Assembly: GCA_016712035.1 (NCBI GenBank)
Contig: JADJRT010000001.1
Span: 186,001-250,000 of the forward strand
Source: Flammeovirgaceae bacterium
GTDB lineage: Bacteria > Bacteroidota > Bacteroidia > Cytophagales > Cyclobacteriaceae
Length of the DNA stretch: 64,000 nt
Direction: 5' to 3'
Positions 45,735 through 55,422 of this stretch are shown here, one piece after another. Below the pieces are notes generated by a model, which searched no databases, was not told the DNA's origin, and saw only the letters and a program-made list of their open reading frames with translations. Positions within the stretch are counted from its first letter, which is position 1; each line of letters begins with the position of its first letter. The position numbers and the translations under genes were made by a program.

Positions 45735-46154
45735 TTATTGCGGTAAACTTTTATAAGCATCTATAGAATAAATATTTTCGGAACCGGGCGCGTCTAATCC
45801 AAAAACGGCCCGCAGACTAAATTGCTCGGTCAGCATTAAATTGGTGATAAGCAATGCCACTAACACACCCACCACCAACACCTGATATTTCTTAAAGAAG
45901 AAAAAGATCAGATAGTCGATTTCGTTAACCCGTTGCTTGAGTTGGTTCATAATCCGTTCGGCAAAAAAAGGGCCGAAGGTATCTGGTTGTTGGCGCAACA
46001 TCATTTCCCGAATTTTGGAATAATGATCGCTTTGCCTGCGCAGTGCAAAATCGTTTTGCATAAGAGCCGAAAGTTTTTCCCGCTCCCGGGCTGTTACCGG
46101 CTCGTCCAATGACCGCAACAGAAGCTCTTCGTGTTCAGAAAAGGAATCGTTCAT
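45735..46154 (-). CDS. Anti-sigma-like membrane protein
   Basis: The 139-residue protein has a cytosolic N-terminus (ELLLRSLDEPVTAREREKLSALMQND) like the helical anti-sigma domains of RskA-type proteins, one membrane helix (YQVLVVGVLVALLITNLML) and a short external part. It starts 2 bases after the sigma gene stop, the typical coupling. No zinc motif HxxxCxxC is seen. It probably holds the sigma factor inactive until a signal from the envelope, perhaps from the Spy-like protein. Confidence 0.7.
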   Translation of the reverse strand: MNDSFSEHEELLLRSLDEPVTAREREKLSALMQNDFALRRQSDHYSKIREMMLRQQPDTFGPFFAERIMNQLKQRVNEIDYLIFFFFKKYQVLVVGVLVALLITNLMLTEQFSLRAVFGLDAPGSENIYSIDAYKSLPQ

Positions 46155-46156
46155 GC

Positions 46157-46693
46157 CTATAATTTTTTTGTTAATGCAAGTCTAAGTTTCTGCTGTGCCC
46201 GTGCGAGTCGTGAAAGCGTTGTGCCTAATGGAATTCCCAATAGGGAAGAAGTTTCTTCTGTTGAATATCCTTCAATCAACCGTAGCGTAGCGACCGCCTG
46301 AAAATCGGCATCCAACTGTTTAAATTCATAGGCCAATAATTCCTTCAAGTCCATTGTATCTGCGGCATCTCCCATTCCGCCCACACTTTCCAAAGAGGCG
46401 TAACGGGCATTTGCCTTTTGCTTTCTTTTAAGCTCGTTGAGGGCCAGGTTAATAGCGATGCGAATAAGGTAGGTGCTTACTTGCGACTCGCCCCGGAATT
46501 TATTTAGCGAATCATAAAACTTAATAAATACTTCTTGTCCCACATCTTCGGCCTCTGGCGTAGCGCCTAACATACTGCGCACAACTCCGGCCACCTTGCC
46601 TTCATGCCGTACTACCAGCATTTTAAAAGCAGCCATATCGCCATCCCTGGATTTCTCAATCAATACCTCATCAGGTTCTCCTTTCATGGACAT
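46157..46693 (-). CDS. ECF-type RNA polymerase sigma factor
   Basis: The 178-residue protein has region 2 (DGDMAAFKMLVVRHEGKVAGVV, AEDVGQEVFIKFYDSLNKFRGESQ) and region 4 (DFQAVATLRLIEGYSTEETSSLLGIP, then TTLSRLARAQQKLRLAL). The start MSMKGEPDEVLIEKS at 46693 fits the family; an open frame upstream to 46741 adds a hydrophobic unlikely extension. It heads an operon of sigma, anti-sigma, Spy-like and heme-binding genes running to 44770, with gaps of 2, 50 and 16 bases. Confidence 0.88.
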   Translation of the reverse strand: MSMKGEPDEVLIEKSRDGDMAAFKMLVVRHEGKVAGVVRSMLGATPEAEDVGQEVFIKFYDSLNKFRGESQVSTYLIRIAINLALNELKRKQKANARYASLESVGGMGDAADTMDLKELLAYEFKQLDADFQAVATLRLIEGYSTEETSSLLGIPLGTTLSRLARAQQKLRLALTKKL

Positions 46694-46984
46694 AAGGTAA
46701 TGAAATCCGAACTGTTTTATAATTAGACAACCAACACCCAAGGATTATTCCCGGAAGTTGCAGTTTATTTTAGTAGAGAATAAGAAGCGCTAGTGGCCAT
46801 AAAAACTTTGCGACTAAGCGTCTTTAGTGGTTTTTTACCGCAGAGGCGTAATGACGCACAGTGAAAATGAAAATTTATAGATCAAATCGTCACCGTTGTT
46901 TTACTAGCCTAAAATCCTCATTGACATAATTTTGCGCTGACCAATCAATATCTTAACTGGCCATTAATGAATAAGAAAATAAAT

Positions 46985-47827
46985 TCAACAAATACCCACG
47001 TGATTACTCAGTATTCCAATTCCCTTGATCTTAATGTTCACCTTGTCATCTGCTTGTAAGGTAAAATCATGTGGTGGTACTATGCCCGTACCCGTCATAA
47101 GAAAACAACCCACCGGAAATTTTAAGGATTTATAAAGCCAGGCTGCCAATTCGGGTAGGTTGCGTTTCATACGATCGAGCGCAATTGAATTATTAAAAAC
47201 AATCTTATCGCTTCTTCTTATTTCAATTGAGATTTCTGTATCGGATGAAATCGGTTTTCCGGGCACGAATAAACACGGCCCTAATGCACAACTACCCTCA
47301 TATATTTTTGCCTGTGGCAGATACAAAGGGTTTTCACCTTCAATACTTCGCGAACTCATATCATTGCCAATTGTATAGGCCTGAATTTCTCCAGAAGAAT
47401 TAATGTATAAAGTCAGCTCGGGTTCGGGCACATTCCAGGCAGAATCGCTTCGAATATTTATCACATCGCCCGAACCAACTCCCCGTGAGGCCGTGGCTTT
47501 AAAGAATAACTCTGGCCGATCGGCTTCATATACTTTTTGGTATACATCGGCCGCACCCGATTCTTTCGATTCTTCCATCCGCGCATCGCGACTTCGGAGA
47601 TAGGTTACGCCTGCGGCCCACACTTCCTGATTGCCAATCGGTGCGCTAGCTTTGTCTATCAAGGCATGGGCTTCTGTCTCAGAAATTTTTTTTTCCTTGT
47701 TTGATCCCTGTGATAAATACTCATGAAGCTCACTTCTGTTGATCAAAGAATCCCATAACTCATTGATCAAAAAATTATCATTATTCTTTACGCAAAGCGG
47801 ACCGGCCGATGTTTTATAAAGATGCAT
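46985..47827 (-). CDS. Fumarylacetoacetate hydrolase family protein
   Basis: The 280-residue protein shows the FAH C-terminal fold with metal ligands in VPEPELTLYI and GNDMSSRSIEG, and the end MTGTGIVPPHDFTLQ. Motif spacing resembles 2-keto-3-deoxy sugar acid dehydratases and acylpyruvases; substrate cannot be told. WAAGVTYLRSRDARMEES in the middle supports the sugar-acid dehydratase-like branch. The ATG at 47827 (MHLYKTSAG) fits the family start; two in-frame ATGs upstream (47860, 47893) are possible. It follows the DUF5916 gene with a small gap and no promoter is obvious between them. Confidence 0.75.
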   Translation of the reverse strand: MHLYKTSAGPLCVKNNDNFLINELWDSLINRSELHEYLSQGSNKEKKISETEAHALIDKASAPIGNQEVWAAGVTYLRSRDARMEESKESGAADVYQKVYEADRPELFFKATASRGVGSGDVINIRSDSAWNVPEPELTLYINSSGEIQAYTIGNDMSSRSIEGENPLYLPQAKIYEGSCALGPCLFVPGKPISSDTEISIEIRRSDKIVFNNSIALDRMKRNLPELAAWLYKSLKFPVGCFLMTGTGIVPPHDFTLQADDKVNIKIKGIGILSNHVGIC

Positions 47828-47894
47828 AGAAGAAAAAATAAAACCTGACGAAACCGTCATGATAAATGTACCACGTTCCTGATAAGGAATCAAA

Positions 47895-50060
47895 CTATAT
47901 ATTCCACCAGTAAGTGAGTTTCAATACCAACGAATGATTTTTTACACCCAGCGTTTCTGGCAAATAGTTATCGGTGTAAACAATAAAGAAATCGGAAGCA
48001 GGCCGGTAGCGCCATTGAAAGCGTGTGTTCAGATTAATATTATCTTGTTGTTCGTTGTATTGCAGAAAGGTTGTCCAGAAAATTTTGTTGGTAAACGTTA
48101 TGTCTACTCTCGGCCCTAGCAACCAAAAGGTATTACGCCCCCATGGGTCGGGTAGCTGGATGTCGTTGTACGTTCCGCTAAGCAAAATACTTACAAAGGG
48201 CTGAAACCGATATCCGATATCAGCCGTCATAAATAATCGGGTTCCATCTTCATAGTATCCGCCATAGCGGCCAGTAAAGGCATAGGTAAGAACATTTTGT
48301 GGTTTAGATGTAAACTCAAATCCTACGGCATTCCAACTATGCTCGCTACCTGTGGCGAGGGTATCTTTGCCGGAATTAGTGGGATCAAAAGGTTTTAGCA
48401 ACTTCACATAATCATGCGCAACCCAACCTGTAAAAGTGCTTAAGTTGCGAAAGTTGACTTGATACGCCAGATACGTTTCGCTGTCGGTTTGTTTGAATGA
48501 CGGGTCGAAGAAAACACTCGTGGCTGCTTTGGGGCCATGACTAAGTATCTTGTCACTTTTCGGAAAAAATAAGTACGATGCCTGCGGGTTGACTCGGATA
48601 TAATTGTTTCGTGGCACATAGCCTACTTCGGCCGTATAACCGCTACCCACATATTCGTATTGTCCGCTGACGGTAAATTTGCGCGTTGAGTATTGCAAGT
48701 TGGCAGCATAGGTGTAATCTTTTTCGGTTTGTTGTGGACTAAACGATTTTAAGAATAAGGCTTTGCCCGTCCAAAGATTATTAGACGATGCCAGGTTATA
48801 CTCAAACCCCAGGTTTCGATTATACTCCGAGTATACCGACCCCGAATCGGGGGGTGTATAATTAACCGATTCTTTATTAACTACCAGTAAGCCTACATTC
48901 GATCGGGCAAAAACTCTACGTTGCAACGCTACAACTGCAAAATTCTGTGTGGGCAATCCGTCTTCCTCCACTTTGCCGGTTTGCATGTCCATGGCTGCTA
49001 TGCGCCAGTTCTTATCAATCTTTCCACTGAGGCGGGCACCATATTGAATAGGAGCTGTTAATCCAATTCGTCTCGAGAAAAATGGTCGAATGGTGGTGTA
49101 GCCAAAATTGTTGAACATATCTCCGTTCTCCAGAAAAAACTGCCGTCTTTCGGGAAAGAAAAGCTCAAAGCGATCGAGATTGGTTACCTGCCTATCAACA
49201 TCCACCTGCGAAAAATCCGGATTGACTGTAAGATCCAAATTGAGCGAGGATGTAACGGCCACCTTTACATCCATGCCTACTTCGCCTCGCTGGGTTGTGG
49301 GAGTTTCATTTTCATAATCTTTGGAGAGTCCACCCAGAGCATAGGGAATTACAGAAACATTGGCGCCAGCATCTTTCGGTGGCGTGTCCCACACCAGCAA
49401 ACCACTAAAAGCAAGTGCAGCAGTAGGAAACTGGCGGGGTACGGGTGCCCAACTGGATTTTTCAGTTGTCTTTAAATCAAGCCGGCTAAAGTTGATCCCC
49501 CAATTGGAGATGCCTTTTTTATATCGAATAGTTTTAAACGGAATAGCTGCTTCAAAAATCCATTTGTCTTCATAATTTTTTACAACCGAAGTCCATTTGT
49601 TATCCCAGTTTAAATCTACGCGGCTGCCTTCATACATTAAACCATCCCATTGCGCTCCGGCCGCATTGGCTCCAAAGGAAAATCCGTTTGTTTGATCATC
49701 GAAGGTGTCCATGAAAAGCAGGAAGTTATCGTTCTTGCCAAAGTTAAAATCTCTACGAAGCGATTCAACAATGTAAGGCCCGGGCAGCGCATGATAACAT
49801 ATAGCTAGAAGATAAAGATTTTCTTCATCGTAAGTCATTTTAACATCTGTTCTTACTCTGGCCTTGCTGGTGTCCATGGGCGTTACCATATAGAAATCAG
49901 TAGCTGTTGCAGCCTGTGCCCAACCTGTTTCCTCAACCACACCATCAATACGAATAAGGTCGGATGATTTGCGAATGGGTAATTGATAAGCCTCGTTCTT
50001 TTTTTGAGCATACCCAGCCAAAGAACTAGTGATAAAAAACAAAAGGACAAGGGGCCGCAT
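47895..50060 (-). CDS. DUF5916 family outer-membrane protein with CBM9-like N-terminus
   Basis: A signal peptide (MRPLVLLFFITSSLAGYAQ) begins at 50060, preferred over an ATG 12 codons upstream. The N-terminal 220 residues look like a CBM9-type beta-sandwich (IRIDGVVEETGWAQAATATDFY, ANAAGAQWDGLMYEGSR). The rest, about 490 residues, is a beta-barrel-like domain with SQVDVDRQVTNLDRFELFFPERRQFFLENGD, the hallmark of DUF5916. The last residue pattern KLTYWWNI ends in an aromatic as expected for an outer-membrane barrel. The family is common in Bacteroidota; function is unknown. Length of about 721 residues is normal. Confidence 0.88.
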   Translation of the reverse strand: MRPLVLLFFITSSLAGYAQKKNEAYQLPIRKSSDLIRIDGVVEETGWAQAATATDFYMVTPMDTSKARVRTDVKMTYDEENLYLLAICYHALPGPYIVESLRRDFNFGKNDNFLLFMDTFDDQTNGFSFGANAAGAQWDGLMYEGSRVDLNWDNKWTSVVKNYEDKWIFEAAIPFKTIRYKKGISNWGINFSRLDLKTTEKSSWAPVPRQFPTAALAFSGLLVWDTPPKDAGANVSVIPYALGGLSKDYENETPTTQRGEVGMDVKVAVTSSLNLDLTVNPDFSQVDVDRQVTNLDRFELFFPERRQFFLENGDMFNNFGYTTIRPFFSRRIGLTAPIQYGARLSGKIDKNWRIAAMDMQTGKVEEDGLPTQNFAVVALQRRVFARSNVGLLVVNKESVNYTPPDSGSVYSEYNRNLGFEYNLASSNNLWTGKALFLKSFSPQQTEKDYTYAANLQYSTRKFTVSGQYEYVGSGYTAEVGYVPRNNYIRVNPQASYLFFPKSDKILSHGPKAATSVFFDPSFKQTDSETYLAYQVNFRNLSTFTGWVAHDYVKLLKPFDPTNSGKDTLATGSEHSWNAVGFEFTSKPQNVLTYAFTGRYGGYYEDGTRLFMTADIGYRFQPFVSILLSGTYNDIQLPDPWGRNTFWLLGPRVDITFTNKIFWTTFLQYNEQQDNINLNTRFQWRYRPASDFFIVYTDNYLPETLGVKNHSLVLKLTYWWNI

Positions 50061-50136
50061 GAATTGCAATATTATCAAAGAGGCAGGAGCGAACAAGTGA
50101 ATGTTGACCGCTGGTAAAAAGAAGGTTTGTGGTGAA

Positions 50137-50745
50137 TTACTTTTTAAATCCCGGCAAGGCCAGTTTATACTTTACCGAAACAAGTCTGATCACGATAATG
50201 ACAGAAATAGAAAGAATCAGATTATAGTTTCGCTCCAACGGAGTTTGTAAATCCAATAACAAGTAAACAATGGCCCCAATAAGGCAAGCGGTAGCGTAAA
50301 CCTCTTTTCTGAAAATAACCGGCAATTCATTGGTAAGTGTATCGCGCATTACACCCCCCATCACCGCAGTAAACATTCCCATAATCGCAGCAATCTCAGG
50401 GCGAATACCAAGCCCCATCGCTTTTTCTACACCGAGAATGGTGAAGAAAGAGATTCCCAAGGTATCAAATAGCAAGAAGGTTTTGCGTAAGCGAACGATT
50501 ACTCTGAAAAAAATAATCGCAACCACAACGCCAATCAGGATTGCATACAAAAAGTTGATATCCCCTATCCAAACTAATGGGTAACTGCCTAGCAGAATGT
50601 CTCGAAGGCTACCACCTCCAATAGCTGTAATAAATCCGGTGAAGCCGGCACCAAACCAATCCTGATCTTTGTCTTGCATTGCCAATGCGCCAGACACTGC
50701 AAAGAAAAAAGTTCCTCCTAATTCGAGATAATATTGAAAGTTCAC
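50137..50745 (-). CDS. TRIC-type trimeric cation channel family protein (UPF0126)
   Basis: The 202-residue membrane protein has about seven helices in two repeats, each with a glycine-rich, charged turn: GGGSLRDILLGSYPLVW and GGVMRDTLTNELPVIF. That duplication defines the UPF0126/YadS family, prokaryotic relatives of TRIC channels that conduct potassium or sodium. FAVSGALAMQDKDQDWFG at the N-terminus is also typical. It is divergent from the NIPSNAP gene. Confidence 0.88.
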   Translation of the reverse strand: MNFQYYLELGGTFFFAVSGALAMQDKDQDWFGAGFTGFITAIGGGSLRDILLGSYPLVWIGDINFLYAILIGVVVAIIFFRVIVRLRKTFLLFDTLGISFFTILGVEKAMGLGIRPEIAAIMGMFTAVMGGVMRDTLTNELPVIFRKEVYATACLIGAIVYLLLDLQTPLERNYNLILSISVIIVIRLVSVKYKLALPGFKK

Positions 50746-50772
50746 GTAAAGTATGTTTTCGTAAAGTTCTGC

Positions 50773-50780
50773 TACATTTG
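50773..50780 (+). promoter_or_regulatory. -7 box for the NIPSNAP gene
   Basis: TACATTTG is an exact TAnnTTTG match, 17 bases before the ATG at 50798. A -33 box was not identified with confidence. Confidence 0.5.
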
Positions 50781-50797
50781 AATATAATGCTACTGAA

Positions 50798-51577
50798 ATG
50801 AAGACATATTATAGATTAGTTTTGACAGGTCTCTTTTTGATTGCGACCATAAGTTTTTCAAGCGCTGCCACGCGCGATTTCTTTGACTTGCGGATCTACC
50901 AATTTAAAACAACAGAGCAACAAACGCGCACCGAAAATTATTTGGAAAAAGCGCTGTTGCCTGCCCTGCATGGGGCCGGAATTAAAAATGTAGGTGTTTT
51001 TAAACCGGTAGAGACAGATTCCACTTTTGGCAAGCGACTTTATTTACTAATTCCTCATCGTTCGCTCGATCAGTTTTCATCGCAGACAGAGAGCTTACTA
51101 AAAGATAAGACCTATCTGACCAATGGAAAAGATTATCTCGATGCAACTTTTGATAACCCTCCCTACGATCGTATACAGACAATTATTTTAAATGCCTTTT
51201 CAGGAATGCCGCAGCTCGCAGCGCCCAACTTAAAAACTCCGGTAACGGAACGCGTGTATGAGTTGCGCAGCTACGAAGGGTACACAGAAAAAATCTATCG
51301 AAAAAAAGTAGATATGTTTAATGCTGGTGATGAGATCGGGTTGTTTAACAGACTTGGCTTTAACGCTGTGTTTTATGGTGAGGTATTAAGCGGTGCCCGC
51401 ATGCCCAACTTAATGTACATGACAACCTTCGAAAACCAGGCCTCGCGCGATGCCCACTGGAAAGCCTTTGTCGATGATCCGCAATGGAAAAAAATTTCCA
51501 CTATGCCCGAGTACCAAAAGAATGTTTCCAGGATTGAAATTTTCTTTTTGCGACCTACGGGCTACTCCGATATTTAA
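50798..51577 (+). CDS. Secreted NIPSNAP family protein
   Basis: A signal peptide (MKTYYRLVLTGLFLIATISF, cleavage after SSA) is followed by two ferredoxin-like NIPSNAP repeats: FDLRIYQFKTTEQQTRTENY near residue 29 and VYELRSYEGYTEKIYRKKVD near 153. The second repeat ends MTTFENQASRDAHWKAFVDDPQWK, the family's best motif. Total 259 residues. Two-repeat exported versions like this are common in Bacteroidota; function is unknown. Confidence 0.88.
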   Translation: MKTYYRLVLTGLFLIATISFSSAATRDFFDLRIYQFKTTEQQTRTENYLEKALLPALHGAGIKNVGVFKPVETDSTFGKRLYLLIPHRSLDQFSSQTESLLKDKTYLTNGKDYLDATFDNPPYDRIQTIILNAFSGMPQLAAPNLKTPVTERVYELRSYEGYTEKIYRKKVDMFNAGDEIGLFNRLGFNAVFYGEVLSGARMPNLMYMTTFENQASRDAHWKAFVDDPQWKKISTMPEYQKNVSRIEIFFLRPTGYSDI

Positions 51578-51655
51578 CGGGTTTCTAAATATTCTTTTAA
51601 AAACAAGGGGGGCTTTGGCAAACACATTCGTGTACCTATGCGTTAAGGTAATAAC

Positions 51656-53089
51656 ATGAGTTCGGTGAAATCAATCCCGTCAATCTTTACTAGCCGTGTG
51701 CTCCTTTTAGCGCTAATTGTATTCTCATGCAAAAACAATGAGCCCGAGCATCCAAACACCGAAGTAAACAACTGGATTTATTCAACCATGAATTACTGGT
51801 ATTATTGGAATGCTGACTTACCAGCAAGTTCTAACAGTAGCCAAAATCCAGATGTGTACTTTAATTCTCTTCTCAATGAAAATGATCGTTTCTCGTGGAT
51901 TCAGAATAATTTTTTAGAGTTGAAAGACCTGCTGCAAGGAGTAGCAAAAGAAGCAGGTTATGAAGTGGCTCTTTTTCGTGAGCGTGTCGATACCGATGTT
52001 TTAATAGGTCAGATTGTTTACATCAAACCGGGCACCTCGGCAGAAGCCGCAGGATTGAAACGCGGTGATAGGATTAATAGAATTAATGGTATGCCGCTAA
52101 CTTTATCAAATTATAAAAACCTACTTTCAAGCATCAGCGAAGAGCACCTATTAACGTATCAGTCCCTTGATTTAGTCAGTCAAGCATTTGGCGCGGAGCA
52201 GGAATTAAAGGTCTCTTCCGTTGCCTATGCAGAAAACCCAAACTTCCTTACTAAAATCTTTGAATACAACGATCGCAAGGTGGGGTACTACATATACAAT
52301 CTGTTTTCGGTTGGACCAACTTCTACAAGCACCCAATACAACGATGAAATGGATCAGGTGTTTGCCGGATTTCAATCAGCGGGAATTACCGACTTGATTT
52401 TAGATTTGCGTTTCAATAGTGGCGGTGCCGAAACCGCGAGCACCAACCTGGCCAGTTTACTTGGCAAGGATGTAGATGCAACGAAAATATTTTCCTTTCG
52501 AGAATATAATGCAAACGTTTCAGCTACCATCAAGAAAGATCCTAAATTGATTGATCAATACCTCTCTATTGAGTTCATCAACAAATCACAAAATATTGGC
52601 AGCCAACTTCGCAATAATAGGATTTACATTTTAACGGGTTCCCGCACAGCCTCGGCCAGCGAGTTGCTTATCAACGGACTGCGGCCCTACATGGATGTGT
52701 TTTTGATCGGCAGCAAAACAGTTGGTAAAAATGTAGGCTCTATCACGCTTAATGAAGAAAATAATCCAAACAATACCTGGGGCATGCAACCCATTGTGTC
52801 CAAGTCATTCAACAGTCTCAATCAATCTGATTATAGTGCCGGATTTAATCCACAAATTTTACTTGAAGATAATAGTGAATTCCCTTATCCGCTTGGCGAT
52901 CCGCAAGAACGATTGCTCAATAGAGCTTTACAGGAAATCACAGGCGAAACAAATTCTGGCCGGGTAAACCCTTATAACCCTATGGGTGCAGAGGCAGGTC
53001 ATTCACTGGATCTGAAAAAACGCTCGAATGTTCTTCTTTTGGACCCGGTTGTTCAAAACTCGCTGCGAAACTTATTGGAGAATCAATAA
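51656..53089 (+). CDS. S41 family C-terminal processing peptidase, lipoprotein
   Basis: The start is a lipoprotein signal with cysteine at about residue 25 (LALIVFSCKNN). A small helical domain (WIYSTMNYWYYWNADLP) leads a PDZ domain (YIKPGTSAEAAGLKRGDRINRINGM) and the S41 catalytic core: LDLRFNSGGAETAS, the nucleophile serine in TGSRTASASELL and the lysine in GSKTVGKNVGS. Total 477 residues. The family cleaves or degrades proteins in the periplasm. The gene is alone, with 78 bases after the NIPSNAP gene. Confidence 0.9.
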   Translation: MSSVKSIPSIFTSRVLLLALIVFSCKNNEPEHPNTEVNNWIYSTMNYWYYWNADLPASSNSSQNPDVYFNSLLNENDRFSWIQNNFLELKDLLQGVAKEAGYEVALFRERVDTDVLIGQIVYIKPGTSAEAAGLKRGDRINRINGMPLTLSNYKNLLSSISEEHLLTYQSLDLVSQAFGAEQELKVSSVAYAENPNFLTKIFEYNDRKVGYYIYNLFSVGPTSTSTQYNDEMDQVFAGFQSAGITDLILDLRFNSGGAETASTNLASLLGKDVDATKIFSFREYNANVSATIKKDPKLIDQYLSIEFINKSQNIGSQLRNNRIYILTGSRTASASELLINGLRPYMDVFLIGSKTVGKNVGSITLNEENNPNNTWGMQPIVSKSFNSLNQSDYSAGFNPQILLEDNSEFPYPLGDPQERLLNRALQEITGETNSGRVNPYNPMGAEAGHSLDLKKRSNVLLLDPVVQNSLRNLLENQ

Positions 53090-53182
53090 ATAATAAGTCT
53101 CCACACAATAGATTTTACGGTCAAAGGATGATGTCTTTACAAGGGTAATCGGGAATGTGCTAAATAATGATGCTATTTTCTC

Positions 53183-53223
53183 TTGCAATTGGCTGACCTT
53201 CTTAAGCATTATCTCTATTTTTG
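53183..53223 (+). promoter_or_regulatory. glyA promoter
   Basis: TATTTTTG at 53216-53223 matches TAnnTTTG exactly, 30 bases before the glyA ATG. TTG trinucleotides at 53183-53185 and 53189-53191 are candidate -33 boxes, with longer than usual spacing (24-30 bases). Confidence 0.5.
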
Positions 53224-53253
53224 GCACCTGATTAATAAAACCACCCTCAACAC

Positions 53254-54531
53254 ATGAAACGCGATAAAATTGTATTTGATCTGATTGATAAGGAAAAGGC
53301 ACGCCAGGAGCATGGTATTGAATTAATAGCCTCGGAAAATTTTGTTTCGCCCCAGGTAATGAAAGCGCAGGGCTCTGTGCTCACAAACAAATATGCCGAA
53401 GGCCTTCCCGGTAAACGGTATTATGGCGGTTGCGAAGTGGTGGATGAAGTAGAGCAATTGGCCATAGACCGGATTAAAGAACTTTTTGGTGCCGAATGGG
53501 CCAATGTGCAGCCACACTCGGGTGCACAAGCCAATGCCGCGGTGATGTTGGCCTGTCTAAAGCCGGGCGATAAAATATTGGGGTTCGATCTTTCGCATGG
53601 CGGGCATCTTACGCACGGCTCTCCGGTAAATTTTTCAGGTAAACTTTATCAGCCTTCTTTTTTATGGCGTAGAGCAGGAAACCGGTGAAATTGATTTCGA
53701 CAAAGTATTAGAAATTGCCCAGCGCGAAAACCAAAAATGATTATCTGTGGTGCCTCGGCTTACAGTCGCGATTGGGATTATGAAAAACTACGCATGGCTG
53801 CGGATAGTGTGGGTGCCTTGCTACTAGCGGATGTATCGCACCCGGCAGGATTAATTGCCCGTGGATTGTTGAACGACCCGATGGAGCATTGTCATATTGT
53901 AACTACCACTACGCATAAAACGTTGCGCGGGCCGCGTGGAGGATTGATTTTGATTGGAAAGAATTTTGATAATCCTTGGGGGTTAAAAACACCTAAAGGA
54001 GAATTACGTAAAATGTCTTCCATTCTTGATTCCGGAGTATTTCCTGGAACGCAAGGCGGTCCTTTGGAACATGTGATTGCCGCCAAAGCCATTGCGTTTG
54101 GTGAAGCGCTTAGCGATGAGTATTTGACTTACATTGTACAAGTAGCTAAAAATGCAAAAACGATGGCCAGCGCCTTTGTTGAAAGAGGATATAAAATTAT
54201 TTCAGGCGGCACCGATAATCATCTGATGTTAATTGATCTGCGCTCAAAAAATCTTACTGGTAAAATTGCCGAAGAAGCTTTGATTCAGGCCGATATCACC
54301 ATCAACAAAAACATGGTTCCGTTTGATACACAGTCGCCCATGGTCACTTCGGGTATGCGCATTGGTACGCCTGCCATTACAACCCGGGGCCTGATGGAAA
54401 AAGATGTTGTTAAAGTAGTGGATCTGATCGATGAAGCTTTAAAGAAGCCTGCCGATGTAAAACATTTGAAAGCGGTGAAGCGCAAAGTGAATACGTTAAT
54501 GAAAAGTTTCCTTTATATAAGTAGTGATTGA
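53254..54531 (+). CDS. glyA: Serine hydroxymethyltransferase, two compensating frameshifts
   Basis: The PLP enzyme interconverts serine and glycine with tetrahydrofolate and is a major one-carbon source. ELIASENFVS, NKYAEGLPGKRYYGG, QPHSGAQANAAVM and the PLP-lysine motif VTTTTHKTLRGPRGG are all present. One extra T in the run 53658-53663 (repair: KLYQPSFYGVEQETGEIDFD) and one missing C at 53731-53732 (repair: QRENPKMIICGASAYSR) put the middle 70 bases in another frame; fragments as written are 53254-53688 and 53737-54531. Repaired length is about 425 residues, normal. It precedes tatC and rpiB on the same strand. Confidence 0.94.
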
Positions 54532-54579
54532 ATAACTGTGTTGCATAGCCCCTCTCAATTGGGTTAAGATTTTAATTTT

Positions 54580-55422
54580 ATGGCAGAAGAAAAAGAAATG
54601 GCTTTCATGGATCATCTCGAGGAATTGAGATGGCATGTGGTACGATCGGTGGTGGCTATTTTTGTAATGATGATCTTGGCTTTCGTCTACACCAAAGAGA
54701 TTTTTGAATATATCGTCTTTGCTCCGGGTCATGTTGACTTTATAACGTTTCGTTGGTTATGCCAATTAGGCGCAACCATGGGTGTGGATGGATTATGTGT
54801 TACCGATATTCCGATGAAGATTCAGAGTCGGTTTCTGATGGGGCAATTCACCATGCAATTGCAAGCTTCCTTTGTAATTGGATTAGTAGTTGCCTTTCCT
54901 TATGTAGTTTGGGAGTTATGGAGTTTTGTTAAGCCGGGTCTTTATAATAAGGAGAAACAAGGTTCAAAAGGTGCGGTGTTTTCTATTTCAGGTCTCTTTT
55001 TACTGGGCATTTCTTTTGGCTATTTCATTTTATGCCCGATGACGATTGCCTTCCTAGCCAACTATACGATTAGCCCCGATATCTCCAATGAATTTGATAT
55101 CACTTCGTATGTATCTACTGTAACCATATTGGTTGTAAGCAGTGGAATTTTATTTCAGTTACCCGTTGTTATTTTCGTTTTAACAAAAGTGGGCATTGTT
55201 ACACCTAAGCTACTGAGGAGCTATCGCAAGCATGCTGTGGTTGCTATTTTGATTATCGGAGCCATTATTACCCCAAGCTCTGATCCGTTAAGCCTTTCCC
55301 TGATCTCAATACCTTTGTACTTCCTTTACGAAATTAGTATTTTCATATCTCGTGGAGAATTAAAGCGCAAACAAAAACGCGAACTGGAAGAAGAGAGGTT
55401 AGACCAACAATCATCAATATGA
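54580..55422 (+). CDS. tatC: Sec-independent protein translocase TatC
   Basis: TatC is the signal-recognising core of the twin-arginine translocase in the inner membrane. The 280-residue protein starts AEEKEMAFMDHLEELRWHVVRS, the family's N-terminal motif, and has six membrane helices, with FVKPGLYNKEK after the second pair and FEYIVFAPGHVDF in the first periplasmic loop. No tatA gene is adjacent. It lies 48 bases after glyA and overlaps rpiB by ATGA, so these three genes likely form one operon. Confidence 0.93.
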   Translation: MAEEKEMAFMDHLEELRWHVVRSVVAIFVMMILAFVYTKEIFEYIVFAPGHVDFITFRWLCQLGATMGVDGLCVTDIPMKIQSRFLMGQFTMQLQASFVIGLVVAFPYVVWELWSFVKPGLYNKEKQGSKGAVFSISGLFLLGISFGYFILCPMTIAFLANYTISPDISNEFDITSYVSTVTILVVSSGILFQLPVVIFVLTKVGIVTPKLLRSYRKHAVVAILIIGAIITPSSDPLSLSLISIPLYFLYEISIFISRGELKRKQKRELEEERLDQQSSI

